The translations under genes were made by a program, and so were the position numbers. Below are positions 1 through 6,859 of a DNA stretch of 34,090 bases, piece after piece; the first letter of the stretch is position 1, and each line of letters starts with the position of its first letter. This DNA is from JALHVH01 sp964585685. GTDB lineage: Bacteria > Acidobacteriota > Aminicenantia > Aminicenantales > Saccharicenantaceae. The notes beneath the pieces are model-generated. The model saw only the letters and a list, made by a program, of their open reading frames with translations, was not told where the DNA came from and did not search any database. The DNA is taken from assembly GCA_964585685.1 (NCBI GenBank), contig CAZPEP010000033.1:1-34090 (forward strand), given 5' to 3'.

Positions 1-59
1 ACTGAGTTTATCTTAGTTGCCCGCCCGCCCGCCGTCAAGGCGCCGGCTGAGGCGGCTGC

Positions 60-125
60 GGGGTCAGGTCCCAATTTACAAGTTTTTGGTCCGACAAAAC
101 CTTTAAAATTGAGACCTGACCCCTC
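60..125. repeat. MITE-like element with GGGGTCAGGTC terminal inverted repeats
   Basis: GGGGTCAGGTC at 60-70 is matched by its exact reverse complement at 113-123, bounding a 66-bp AT-rich element. The same ends occur on the 130-bp element at 5166-5295. No transposase lies inside, so it is a non-autonomous element. REP-associated transposase families elsewhere carry similar ends, but linking this one to them is inference. The right end overlaps the -35 box of the next gene. Confidence 0.75.
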
Positions 126-138
126 CCCGGCTTATAAT
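109..138 (+). promoter_or_regulatory. sigma70-type promoter for the glycosyltransferase, probably leaderless
   Basis: TTGAGA (109-114), an 18-nt spacer and a perfect TATAAT (133-138). The ATG is at 145, only 6 nt after the -10 box. Transcription would therefore begin at or next to the start codon, giving a leaderless mRNA; no Shine-Dalgarno sequence fits in between. The -35 box lies in the right end of the repeat at 60-125. Confidence 0.6.
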
Positions 139-144
139 AGAAAG

Positions 145-1338
145 ATGAATTGGCTCTTCCTCGGCGGTTACGATCCCGCCTACCAACGCAATTCCGTCGT
201 CCGGAAGGGCCTCGCGGCCCACGGCGACGTCATTACCGAATACCTGGCCGACCCGTCGTTCAAGGTTTGGCTCCGGTACCCGCTTCTCCTCGCCCGGATC
301 GCAGCGCGCGCCGGCGCCCGGCCGCATGGCCGGACCGGTACCCGTCCCGCCGCTCCGGGCTTCCCTATCCGCCGTGCCGACGCCGTCTACGTCCCCGCCT
401 TCTGCCATAAGGATGTCCCGCTGGCTTGCTTCCTGGCCATGCTCATCGCGCGCCCGGTGGTCTTCGACCCGCTCGCCGCCCGGTACGAGACCAAGATCCT
501 CGACCGCGGACGCCGTCCGGCCGACTCCTTGACCGCCCGCTGGAACTGGTGGATCGACGCGCTGGCGTTCCGGCTCTCCGACATCGTCCTCGCCGACACG
601 GCTGCCCACGCCGCCTACTACACGAAGGCCTTTGGCGTCCCGACCCGCAAGCTCGTCGTCGTCCCCGTCGGCTACGATGACGCCCTGTTCGACCCCGATC
701 GCGTCGCTTCCGTCACGGCCCGAGCGTCCTCCTCCGCCCCCGTCCGCCCCTCCGCGGCCCCTGCCGGCGCGCCCTTCACCGTCCTTTTCTTCGGCTCCTT
801 CCTGCCCCTCCACGGCGTCGAGGCGGTCGTCGAGGCCGCCCGCGCTGTCCACCTCCGCGATCCCGCGATCCTCTTCCGCTTCGTCGGCTCGGGGGACACC
901 TGGACCCGCGTCCGAACACTGGCCTCGGACCTCGGCGCGACGAACTGCGTCTTCGAGCCCTGGGCACAGTTGGCCGCGCTCCCGGCGCTCGTCGCCTCCG
1001 CGGACGTCGCCCTCGGCATCTTCGGCCGGACCGACAAGGCCCGCCGCGTCGTCCCCCACAAGCTCTTCCAGTCGCTCGGCATGCGCAAACCTGTGATCAC
1101 GGCCCGGACGCCGGCCGTTGAGGAGTTCTTCGCCCACGGCGAGAACATCTGGCTGTGCGACGAGCCTTACGCCGAAACCCTCGCCGCCGCCGTCGTCCGG
1201 CTCAAGACCGACGCCGCGCTCCGCGAGCGCCTCGCCACCAACGGCTATCGCACGGTCAAGGAGCGATTCACGCCCGCGGCGATTGTGGCGGCGCTGAGGG
1301 GGGCGGTCTTGAATTTAGATCGTAGCCGCAGGCCTTAA
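145..1338 (+). CDS. GT4-type glycosyltransferase
   Basis: A 397-residue cytoplasmic, probably membrane-associated GT-B glycosyltransferase. It should transfer a sugar from a nucleotide donor onto a surface glycan or lipid carrier. The N-terminal half begins with a Rossmann-like strand (MNWLFLGGYDP). The C-terminal half has the Glycos_transf_1 pattern: FTVLFFGSFLPLHGVEAVVEAA, then VPHKLFQSLGMRKPVIT with the conserved donor-site region and AVEEFFAHGENIWLC. The ATG at 145 is preferred over one 12 codons upstream because a perfect -10 box ends 6 nt before it and the upstream codons lie in a repeat end. It is first of a same-strand run with a Kdo-kinase-like gene, a glycosidase-like gene and a methyltransferase, which suggests envelope polysaccharide work. 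Donor and acceptor cannot be read from sequence. Confidence 0.85.
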   Translation: MNWLFLGGYDPAYQRNSVVRKGLAAHGDVITEYLADPSFKVWLRYPLLLARIAARAGARPHGRTGTRPAAPGFPIRRADAVYVPAFCHKDVPLACFLAMLIARPVVFDPLAARYETKILDRGRRPADSLTARWNWWIDALAFRLSDIVLADTAAHAAYYTKAFGVPTRKLVVVPVGYDDALFDPDRVASVTARASSSAPVRPSAAPAGAPFTVLFFGSFLPLHGVEAVVEAARAVHLRDPAILFRFVGSGDTWTRVRTLASDLGATNCVFEPWAQLAALPALVASADVALGIFGRTDKARRVVPHKLFQSLGMRKPVITARTPAVEEFFAHGENIWLCDEPYAETLAAAVVRLKTDAALRERLATNGYRTVKERFTPAAIVAALRGAVLNLDRSRRP

Positions 1339-1378
1339 CCTGCGTCTTAAAGGCGCTCAGGCTAAAGCCCGAGGCCAT
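1321..1378. repeat. GTAGCCGCAGG-type palindromic repeat pair
   Basis: Two imperfect palindromes in tandem: GTAGCCGCAGGCCTTAACCTGCG and GCTCAGGCTAAAGCCCGAGGCC. They match the family seen at 11261-11350. They lie immediately after the glycosyltransferase stop and could form hairpins in the transcript. No U-run follows, so I do not call a terminator. Confidence 0.6.
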
Positions 1379-1488
1379 ATCAAGAGAGCCTTGTGCTGAA
1401 CCGAAGACCGGAAATAGGCTCTCGGCCCTCTTCATGATCCCTCAGAGTGGCTTGTAAGTGAAGTACGGCAACCCTGAGCACGGCACGA

Positions 1489-1523
1489 GATTGCTTCGTC
1501 ACACGGCTCCTCGTAATGACACC
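1489..1523 (-). repeat. palindromic repeat related to the core of the 122-bp repeats
   Basis: GAGATTGCTTCGTC followed by GGCTCCTCGTAATGAC is the reverse complement, with a few changes, of GTCATCGCGAGGAGC...GACGAAGCAATC found inside the repeats at 4450-4571 and 5173-5294. Palindromes of this type are dispersed in many bacterial genomes. This copy sits where the -35 region of the next gene would lie. Confidence 0.6.
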
Positions 1524-1533
1524 TCGTTCGTTG

Positions 1534-1539
1534 TAAAAT
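1534..1539 (+). promoter_or_regulatory. possible -10 box for the kinase gene
   Basis: TAAAAT ends 7 nt before the ATG at 1547, which repeats the arrangement at 133-145 and suggests a second leaderless start. The -35 region is not convincing and falls within the palindromic repeat at 1489-1523. Confidence 0.35.
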
Positions 1540-1546
1540 AGGGCGG

Positions 1547-2368
1547 ATGACCAACGCCGGCATTGACGTCGCGATCGGGCCGTATCGCGGCGCGCTGAAC
1601 CCCGACTTCGACACGCCCGAATTCCGCGCCGCCGTATCGGACCCGCGCTCTCTCGCCTCCGGACCGTCCGCGCGGGTGCTCCTCGACCGGCGCAACCTCG
1701 TCTCCGCAGCCTCCGTCCCCGTCTCTCCCTCCGGAAGCGTCGAGGCCGTCGTCAAGATGTTCCGCGCCTCCGGCTTCAAACGGCTCAAAACGCTCCTTGT
1801 CCCTGGCAAGGCCGCTCGAGCCTGGCGCGGCGCCGCCGCCTGCCGCGCCCGCTCAGTCCCGACGCCCCTCCCCATGGCCTACCTCGAGCGCCGCGCCCGC
1901 GGCCTCGTCGTCGAGGGCTACTACTTCTCCGCATACCTCGCCGACGCCGTCGAGATCCGCTCGCTCCTCCGCGAGCTTCAGCCCGATGATCTGGGCCGCC
2001 TCCTGACCGCCTTGGCGAAATTCCTCGTCTTCTTCCATAACGAGGGCATCCTCCATCGCGACCTCTCGGACGGGAACATCCTCGTCCGCTCGCCCCGGCC
2101 CGGCGCCTACGACCTCTGCCTCATCGACACGAACCGCATCCGCGTCCGTCGCTCGATCTCCGTCCTCGTCCGACTCCGGAACCTCGTGCGGCTGGGCGTC
2201 CCCCCGGCTTACCAGGACCTCTTCCTCCGCCTTTACCTCGGCGCCGGGCGCGCCTCGCGGCCCCTCGTCTTCTGGTACCGTGCGAACAAGGCCTGGTACG
2301 CCGGTTTCGTCGCCTTCAAGAAGAAGCTCCGCCTGCGCCGCCTCGCCGAGCGCCTCGGGATCCAGTGA
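1547..2368 (+). CDS. lipopolysaccharide kinase (Kdo/WaaP) family protein
   Basis: A 273-residue protein-kinase-fold protein of the Kdo/WaaP type. Such enzymes phosphorylate sugars of the LPS inner core at the inner face of the membrane using ATP. Visible motifs: the ATP-anchoring lysine in VVKMFR (K70), the catalytic loop HRDLSDGN (H170, D172, N177), and LIDTNR with the metal-binding aspartate (D194, in place of DFG). The signature is complete, so an active kinase is likely. The glycine-rich loop is not obvious. It ends 1 nt before the next gene, so the two are probably co-transcribed. Its substrate could be Kdo, a heptose or another core sugar, and the sequence does not decide this. Confidence 0.8.
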   Translation: MTNAGIDVAIGPYRGALNPDFDTPEFRAAVSDPRSLASGPSARVLLDRRNLVSAASVPVSPSGSVEAVVKMFRASGFKRLKTLLVPGKAARAWRGAAACRARSVPTPLPMAYLERRARGLVVEGYYFSAYLADAVEIRSLLRELQPDDLGRLLTALAKFLVFFHNEGILHRDLSDGNILVRSPRPGAYDLCLIDTNRIRVRRSISVLVRLRNLVRLGVPPAYQDLFLRLYLGAGRASRPLVFWYRANKAWYAGFVAFKKKLRLRRLAERLGIQ

Positions 2369-2369
2369 C

Positions 2370-3782
2370 ATGAGCTTCGAGTTCGAGTGGAACCCCCTGG
2401 CTGACCAACCACACAACGTCGCCCCGCGCTCCGAGCGCTTCCGCCATCATCTCCGCCACGTCGGGAGCTACTTCGAGATCGCCGGGGCGAACCTCCGTCG
2501 CCTCGTCCCCGGCCTGCGCCGCTATCGCTATACGATGAAGCACCTCTATCGCGAGCCCGTCGCCATCCCGCCCGGCGCCTTCGGATGCGGCGTCTCGCCC
2601 GCGCCTGGCTCGGTCCCCGGCCTCGCTCCCGCCGTCTCCGGCTCCGGCGAAGCAGGCGACGCGTCCGTCCTCGACCTGTTTGGAGCAACCGGAGCCTTCC
2701 GCGCCCTCGTCCGTGTCGCTTCCTGGGAGCGCGAAACCGGCATCCTCGCCGCTCGAGAGGCCTTCGTCCGCGCCCTTCGCGCCCGCGGCGTCGACGTCGT
2801 CCTCGCCCTCCTCCAGCGCCGCGCCGACGTCCTTGACCCCGGCTCCTGGCGCGCCTTCCTCGAGGAGGTCTTCGGCCGCTTCGCCCCACTCGCCTCGGCC
2901 TTCGAGATCGGCCACGCTTGGAACCGGACGAAGTGGGGCGTCTGGGACCACCGCGAGTACCTCCACCTCGCCGAACCCGCCTTCGAGCTGGCGCCGCGCT
3001 TCGGCGCGAAGCTCGCCGGCCCTGCCGTCATCGACTTCGAGTTCCACCTCTACCCCGTGACCCTGCCGCGCCTGCCGTTCGACGCCGTGACCTCTCTCCT
3101 CTACGTCGACCGGATGGGAGCGCCCGAGAACGGCCAATTCGGCTGGACCGCCACGATGAAGCTCGCGCTGCTCAAGGCGGCCATCGACACCACGGCGCGG
3201 CCCGGCGCGGGGAGGGGCCTCTGGATCACCGAGGTCAACTGGCCTCTCGCAGGCACAGGCGCGTTCTCGCCGGCCTCGGGCAAGCCCAATGTCAGCGAGG
3301 ACAAGCAGGCCGACTTCCTCGTCCGCTACTACGTCCTCTGCCTGGCGTCCGGCCTCGCCGAGCGGGTTTACTGGTGGCAACTCGTCGCGCCCGGCTACGG
3401 CCTTGTCGATAACCGCGAGAGTCCCTGGCGGCGGCGCCCGGCCTTCCGCGCGTTCGCGGCCCTCCGCGCCCGGCTCGAGGGGAGCGTCTTCGAAGGACGC
3501 GGCGCGGGCCCGGATGACCTAGTAGGGGGCGGGGCGGGACGGGGCGGCACGGCCCGGGGCGATGCGCCTAGAGTGTCCGGCGTCGAGGTCTTCCGCTTCC
3601 GCAAGGACGGGTGCGCCTTCGCCATTTGCTGGGCGCCCGGCGGGGGACCTGTTGAGCTCGCTTTCGCGGCTCCGGTCGCCGCCGTGTTGGACCGCGAAGG
3701 CCGCGAGATCCCGTCCGCATCCGTGGCGCCTCAAAAGATATCCATCGACGGGAGCCCTAAGTATGTCCTCTTCAAAGAATAA
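2370..3782 (+). CDS. TIM-barrel glycoside hydrolase-like protein (clan GH-A-like)
   Basis: A 470-residue protein without a signal peptide, so probably cytoplasmic. The middle has GH-A-type barrel features: FEIGHAWNRTKWG (E179, N185) at the position of the usual acid/base strand, FHLYPV near 226-230, and WITEVNW with a candidate nucleophile E288. The C-terminal part (about 390-470) resembles a small beta-sandwich. In active GH-A enzymes the conserved Asn is normally followed by the catalytic Glu; here Asn185 is followed by Arg, so activity is uncertain. The ATG at 2370 follows the kinase stop by 1 nt; in-frame codons further upstream lie inside the kinase gene. The location suggests glycan trimming or binding during envelope polysaccharide synthesis, which is inference. 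Confidence 0.65.
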   Translation: MSFEFEWNPLADQPHNVAPRSERFRHHLRHVGSYFEIAGANLRRLVPGLRRYRYTMKHLYREPVAIPPGAFGCGVSPAPGSVPGLAPAVSGSGEAGDASVLDLFGATGAFRALVRVASWERETGILAAREAFVRALRARGVDVVLALLQRRADVLDPGSWRAFLEEVFGRFAPLASAFEIGHAWNRTKWGVWDHREYLHLAEPAFELAPRFGAKLAGPAVIDFEFHLYPVTLPRLPFDAVTSLLYVDRMGAPENGQFGWTATMKLALLKAAIDTTARPGAGRGLWITEVNWPLAGTGAFSPASGKPNVSEDKQADFLVRYYVLCLASGLAERVYWWQLVAPGYGLVDNRESPWRRRPAFRAFAALRARLEGSVFEGRGAGPDDLVGGGAGRGGTARGDAPRVSGVEVFRFRKDGCAFAICWAPGGGPVELAFAAPVAAVLDREGREIPSASVAPQKISIDGSPKYVLFKE

Positions 3783-4458
3783 GGGGCTGTCCCTAAAAAC
3801 ATTTGACCGCCCCGGCGTCGCCGATTACGAGAATCGCCGATACAGAGGTCTTGATCAGAGGCTCGTGGACCGCCGCGAACGGCGTCTCCTGCGCCGCGCT
3901 TTCGCCCGGCTCCGCCGTCTGAATCCCGAAGCCTGGGCCGGCCCGAACAGCCCCCTCATCCTTGACGCGCCTTGCGGCTACGGCCGCTTTACGGACCTCA
4001 TCCTGGGCCAAGGCGCCCGCCTCGTCTCGACCGACCTCGCTCACCCCATGGTCGAACGCGCTCTGGAAAATAGGGGCAGCGTATTTCATCTAGGTGGCAC
4101 CGCGGCCGACCTGCGCGGCGGCCTCCCCTTCAAACCCGCCGCCTTTGGCTACGTCTTCTCGATGCGCCTCTTCCATCACCTCCACGCCTCGGAGGACCGG
4201 CGCGCGGTTCTCCGGGAGTTCGCCCGCGTCGCGTCGGGCGGTGCCGTCATGTCCTTCTACCGGTTCCGCGGCATCCATGCCCTCCAGCGCCGACTCCGCC
4301 GATTCCTCACGCGCGCCCGGCGCGAGATCAAGATGGTGCCGGGGGGGATGTTTGAGCGCGAGGCCGCCGAGGCCGGCTTCGTCGTCGATAAGGTTTATCC
4401 GCTCTTCCGCGGCGTCCACGCCCAGCACATCGTGGTCCTGAGGAAGGGGCAGGTCTGA
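3763..4458 (+). CDS. class I SAM-dependent methyltransferase
   Basis: A 231-residue Rossmann-fold methyltransferase. Motif I is LILDAPCGYGRFTDLI (residues 66-80), followed by the acidic end of strand 2 (VSTDLAHP) and a post-core segment FGYVFSMRLFHHL. The ATG at 3763 overlaps the glycosidase-like gene by 20 nt and has GGAG 8 nt upstream. The last codons (Gly-Gln-Val-stop) fall in the left copy of a repeat at 4443-4571, so the original C-terminus was probably replaced when that element arrived. The acceptor may be a sugar, lipid or protein; the neighbours favour a surface glycan. Confidence 0.8.
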   Translation: MSSSKNKGLSLKTFDRPGVADYENRRYRGLDQRLVDRRERRLLRRAFARLRRLNPEAWAGPNSPLILDAPCGYGRFTDLILGQGARLVSTDLAHPMVERALENRGSVFHLGGTAADLRGGLPFKPAAFGYVFSMRLFHHLHASEDRRAVLREFARVASGGAVMSFYRFRGIHALQRRLRRFLTRARREIKMVPGGMFEREAAEAGFVVDKVYPLFRGVHAQHIVVLRKGQV

Positions 4459-4571
4459 GGGATCGGGTCTTTAGGTCCTCTGGCGTCATCGCGAGGAGCC
4501 CCGCGACGAAGCAATCGCTTGAGATTGCCACGCTGCGCCCGCAATGACCATTATGCCGAGACCTGACCCCT
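4450..4571. repeat. 122-bp direct repeat, left copy
   Basis: Identical base for base to 5173-5294. It contains an imperfect inverted-repeat core (GTCATCGCGAGGAGC ... GCAATGAC) and ends in AGACCTGACCCCT. The left terminus (GAAGGGGCAGGTCT, from 4443) differs at two positions from the intact terminus GAGGGGTCAGGTCT at 5166. It contains the stop codon of the methyltransferase, and its last base is the first base of the toxin's stop triplet (TTA on the + strand). Confidence 0.9.
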
Positions 4572-4843
4572 TACTTCTGCTTATACACGGAGCCGCGGGA
4601 ATCGATCTTTTCGACATAGATGATCGAGCTGTCTTTATCGACCGTGAAGATGATCCTCAATTGCCCGCGTCGTATCCGGAAGTAGCCGTGCCATTCCCCT
4701 TCCAGTTTCTTGACGTCAAGATTGATCTTTTCACCGCGGGCTTTTAGTAAGAACTTATTGATGAGGCCGCTGGTCTCGGGAAGAATGTCGTATTTGAGGG
4801 CGAATTTATAGGCGTCCCGCGAATAATCGATTCGCCACGTCAT
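4571..4843 (-). CDS. RelE/ParE-family toxin
   Basis: A 90-residue type II toxin of the RelE/ParE fold. Visible pattern: N-terminal helices (MTWRIDYSRDAYKFALKYD), then KKLEGEWHGYFRIRRGQLRIIFTVDKDSSIIYVEKIDSRGSVYK, the beta-hairpin core with the basic RIRRGQLR strand and the terminal Arg-Tyr pair typical of RelE-like enzymes. Such proteins either cut mRNA on the ribosome or poison gyrase; the sequence alone does not decide. It starts at an ATGA overlap with the antitoxin. Its stop triplet abuts the left 122-bp repeat exactly. It converges with the methyltransferase. Confidence 0.85.
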   Translation of the reverse strand: MTWRIDYSRDAYKFALKYDILPETSGLINKFLLKARGEKINLDVKKLEGEWHGYFRIRRGQLRIIFTVDKDSSIIYVEKIDSRGSVYKQK

Positions 4844-5040
4844 AACTTGATCGTCATGGAATGAGAAACCCGCCTTTTTCCGCGGGGGGACCCGTGGATC
4901 CTCTTGATCTCTTCCATCTCCTCGGGAGGGACGGGGGGGACGGACTTGAGGAAGTATTCGAATCTTTCCTCCCTCAGGACCTCACGCAGGGCTTCCTTGA
5001 TGAGGCCGTATAGTTCTTTGTTCTTGGCCTGGCCTGGCAT
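4840..5040 (-). CDS. antitoxin partner of the RelE/ParE toxin
   Basis: A 66-residue protein: an amphipathic helix (ELYGLIKEALREVLREERFEYFLKSV), a proline-rich linker and a basic tail. The small size, the position directly upstream and the 4-nt overlap with the toxin support the antitoxin call; no named antitoxin family is recognised. The ATG at 5040 has AGGGG about 7 nt upstream. Further in-frame starts up to 5118 would add an unstructured stretch rich in Lys, Gln and Pro and are less likely. Such antitoxins usually bind the toxin and repress their own promoter. Confidence 0.75.
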   Translation of the reverse strand: MPGQAKNKELYGLIKEALREVLREERFEYFLKSVPPVPPEEMEEIKRIHGSPRGKRRVSHSMTIKL

Positions 5041-5165
5041 TTTTTGTCCCCTTTCCGGGGCCATTCTATCTTTTTGCCAAGGGCAGGTCAATTGAACCGA
5101 CGGCATCATTTTGGACATTCATAGGGATGACGCTCGGACCGCAACATTTTTGTCATCCAGCCAGA

Positions 5166-5295
5166 GAGGGGTCAGGTCTGAGGGATCGGGTCTTTAGGTC
5201 CTCTGGCGTCATCGCGAGGAGCCCCGCGACGAAGCAATCGCTTGAGATTGCCACGCTGCGCCCGCAATGACCATTATGCCGAGACCTGACCCCTC
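5166..5295. repeat. 130-bp MITE-like element, right copy of the repeat flanking the toxin-antitoxin pair
   Basis: Perfect 14-bp terminal inverted repeats: GAGGGGTCAGGTCT (5166-5179) and AGACCTGACCCCTC (5282-5295). Inside is the GTCATCGCGAGGAGC-type palindrome, so one repeat family appears nested in another. Positions 5173-5294 match 4450-4571 exactly. Confidence 0.85.
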
Positions 5296-5325
5296 AGCCG
5301 CCAACGATATGCTTCCGGTTGCCAA

Positions 5326-5355
5326 TTGTGACCCGACCCGTTATTGTTCTATAAT
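5326..5355 (+). promoter_or_regulatory. sigma70-type promoter for the SH3b/beta-barrel gene
   Basis: TTGTGA (5326-5331), 18-nt spacer, TATAAT (5350-5355). The ATG is 25 nt downstream, with GAGAGG just before it. Confidence 0.6.
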
Positions 5356-5379
5356 TAAGGCACGGCTGAAGAGAGGACC

Positions 5380-6594
5380 ATGAAAAAATCGATCATCGGC
5401 TTCCTGGCCATCGCCATTCTGTTCCCTATGGCCGGACTTTCCGCTGCCCAGGAAAAGCCCGCCCCAACCTTCAAGATCAAGGTCAGCGCGGAGCAGGCCA
5501 ATATCCGCGACACACCGGACATCGGCAGTCCCGTCGTCCAACAGCTCCCCGAGGGCTCGGTCCTCGAGGCCGAGAAGAAGCAGGGCGAATGGTACCTGGT
5601 CCGGTTCACCCGCGACGACGGACTCGCCGCCCGCGGCTACATCCACGAGAGCCTCGTCCGCGAGCTTGAGGCCGTGCCTTCCGTGCCCGTCGAAGAGATC
5701 CGGGTCGAGCCCGTGAAGAAGGTCGTCGAGAAGCCCGAGCCCGTTGCCGTAGAGCCCGCGCGCCCCGACGACCGGCCCAAGCTCCTGCCTCCGGCGCCCC
5801 GCCGTGCGTCCGCCGGTCTCCCAGAGGCCAAAACCTTCAGCTTCTCTATCCTCACAGGCGCCAACTTCGCGGCCGTCGGCGACCTCAACACCGGAGCCCG
5901 CGGGCTGGCCGACTACTACAGCGCCGTCCTCGGCATCCCGGGAACAGGCAAGATCGCAGGCCTCCATCTGACCTACATCCTGGGCGGCGAGATCTCCTAC
6001 AGCCTGATGCCCCGCCTCTTCGCCACCTTCGGCCTGGACTATTTCGCCGGACGCCGCTCGAGCCACATGGAGTTTGCCTCCGGCGCCACCCCCGACGTCC
6101 TGCGGACGCGGCCGCGCATCCAGGCCCTGCCGGTCAAGCTCGGGCTAGCCTATTACCCCCTGCCGTACGTCTATCTCAAGGGCGGCCTCCAGTATTATTT
6201 CGTCTCGGCTAACTACCTCTACCGCTACGAGAAGAACCTCTACTGGCAGGAATGGCAGGGCGACGCCAAGGCCCGCGGGATCGGGGCCTCGATCGGGACC
6301 GGCGGAGAGTACGAGTTCTATCCCGGCCTGTACCTCGTGGGCGAGGCCGAGTTTCGTTTCGCCCGCTTCGGCGGCTTCTCCGGCAAGGACATCACCATCA
6401 ACTCCGAGGGCGAGTCCTATACCGAGCAGGGGACGCTCTGCTATTTTCTGGCCGAGGCCGCCGGCCTGGGCGAATATCCCCTCGTCTTTATCCGCAGCGA
6501 CCTCCCGACAGAACCCGGGATCACCGACCCCCGCGAGGCCCGCGTCAACCTCAACGGCATGTCCCTCAAGTTCGGCATAAGGTTCAGGTTTTAG
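5380..6594 (+). CDS. exported protein with bacterial SH3 domain and outer-membrane beta-barrel-like C-terminus
   Basis: A 404-residue exported protein. It has a Sec signal peptide (MKKSIIGFLAIAILFPMAGLSAA), an SH3b domain at about residues 28-95 (VSAEQANIRDTPDIGSPVVQQLPEGSVLEAE ... GYIHESLV), a Pro/Glu/Val-rich linker to about 150, then a Gly/Tyr-rich region of alternating hydrophobic residues. The region ends in GIRFRF; a terminal Phe is the usual outer-membrane beta-barrel signal. SH3b domains commonly bind peptidoglycan, so the protein may tether a barrel to the wall. It is monocistronic with its own promoter. The ATG at 5380 is the only start that leaves a complete signal peptide. The function is not recognised beyond the domains. 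Confidence 0.75.
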   Translation: MKKSIIGFLAIAILFPMAGLSAAQEKPAPTFKIKVSAEQANIRDTPDIGSPVVQQLPEGSVLEAEKKQGEWYLVRFTRDDGLAARGYIHESLVRELEAVPSVPVEEIRVEPVKKVVEKPEPVAVEPARPDDRPKLLPPAPRRASAGLPEAKTFSFSILTGANFAAVGDLNTGARGLADYYSAVLGIPGTGKIAGLHLTYILGGEISYSLMPRLFATFGLDYFAGRRSSHMEFASGATPDVLRTRPRIQALPVKLGLAYYPLPYVYLKGGLQYYFVSANYLYRYEKNLYWQEWQGDAKARGIGASIGTGGEYEFYPGLYLVGEAEFRFARFGGFSGKDITINSEGESYTEQGTLCYFLAEAAGLGEYPLVFIRSDLPTEPGITDPREARVNLNGMSLKFGIRFRF

Positions 6595-6683
6595 AAAAGA
6601 ATCTTCGTCCCGCCCTCAATTTCCTGCGTCGTTCGGCGAGGCGCGCGCGTTAGCTCTTAACGTTCCAATGACACTCGGGATCG

Positions 6684-6849
6684 CCTTCTATGGACTCGGG
6701 GACATCCTCGATTTCCCTACGTTCAGACATACGAGCCCGAATCTCCTCCGACCTCTGCCGGAGACATGAGCCACGAGCCCCCCTTGAATTCCAAGGGGTC
6801 GGGGGGAGAGGGACGGCCTTCATCGCCATGTCCCCGAGTCCTTCGAAGG
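6684..6849. repeat. MITE-like element with 22-bp imperfect terminal inverted repeats
   Basis: CCTTCTATGGACTCGGGGACAT-type ends: positions 6684-6705 and 6828-6849 are inverted copies differing at two positions, with a perfect 14-bp core (6692-6705 and 6828-6841). Inside, at 6780-6798, is a GAATTC-centred palindrome that is the reverse complement of one at 17504-17522. The element fills most of the gap 6595-6859 between the convergent SH3b gene and carB; nothing else is visible there. Confidence 0.65.
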
Positions 6850-6859
6850 CGAACGGCGC

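Noticed and set aside
103..1137. Long open frame of 344 codons on the - strand opposite the glycosyltransferase
   Set aside because: It is a mirror frame typical of GC-rich coding DNA; its product is a low-complexity Gly/Arg/Asp-rich protein with no family motif, and the + strand has clear GT4 motifs.
4544..4747. Small + strand open frame over the toxin gene
   Set aside because: It starts inside the repeat and is antisense to a well-supported RelE/ParE toxin.
4450..5294. Possible CRISPR array from two identical repeats
   Set aside because: Only two copies, 122 bp long, separated by two intact genes; no short regular spacers or cas genes.
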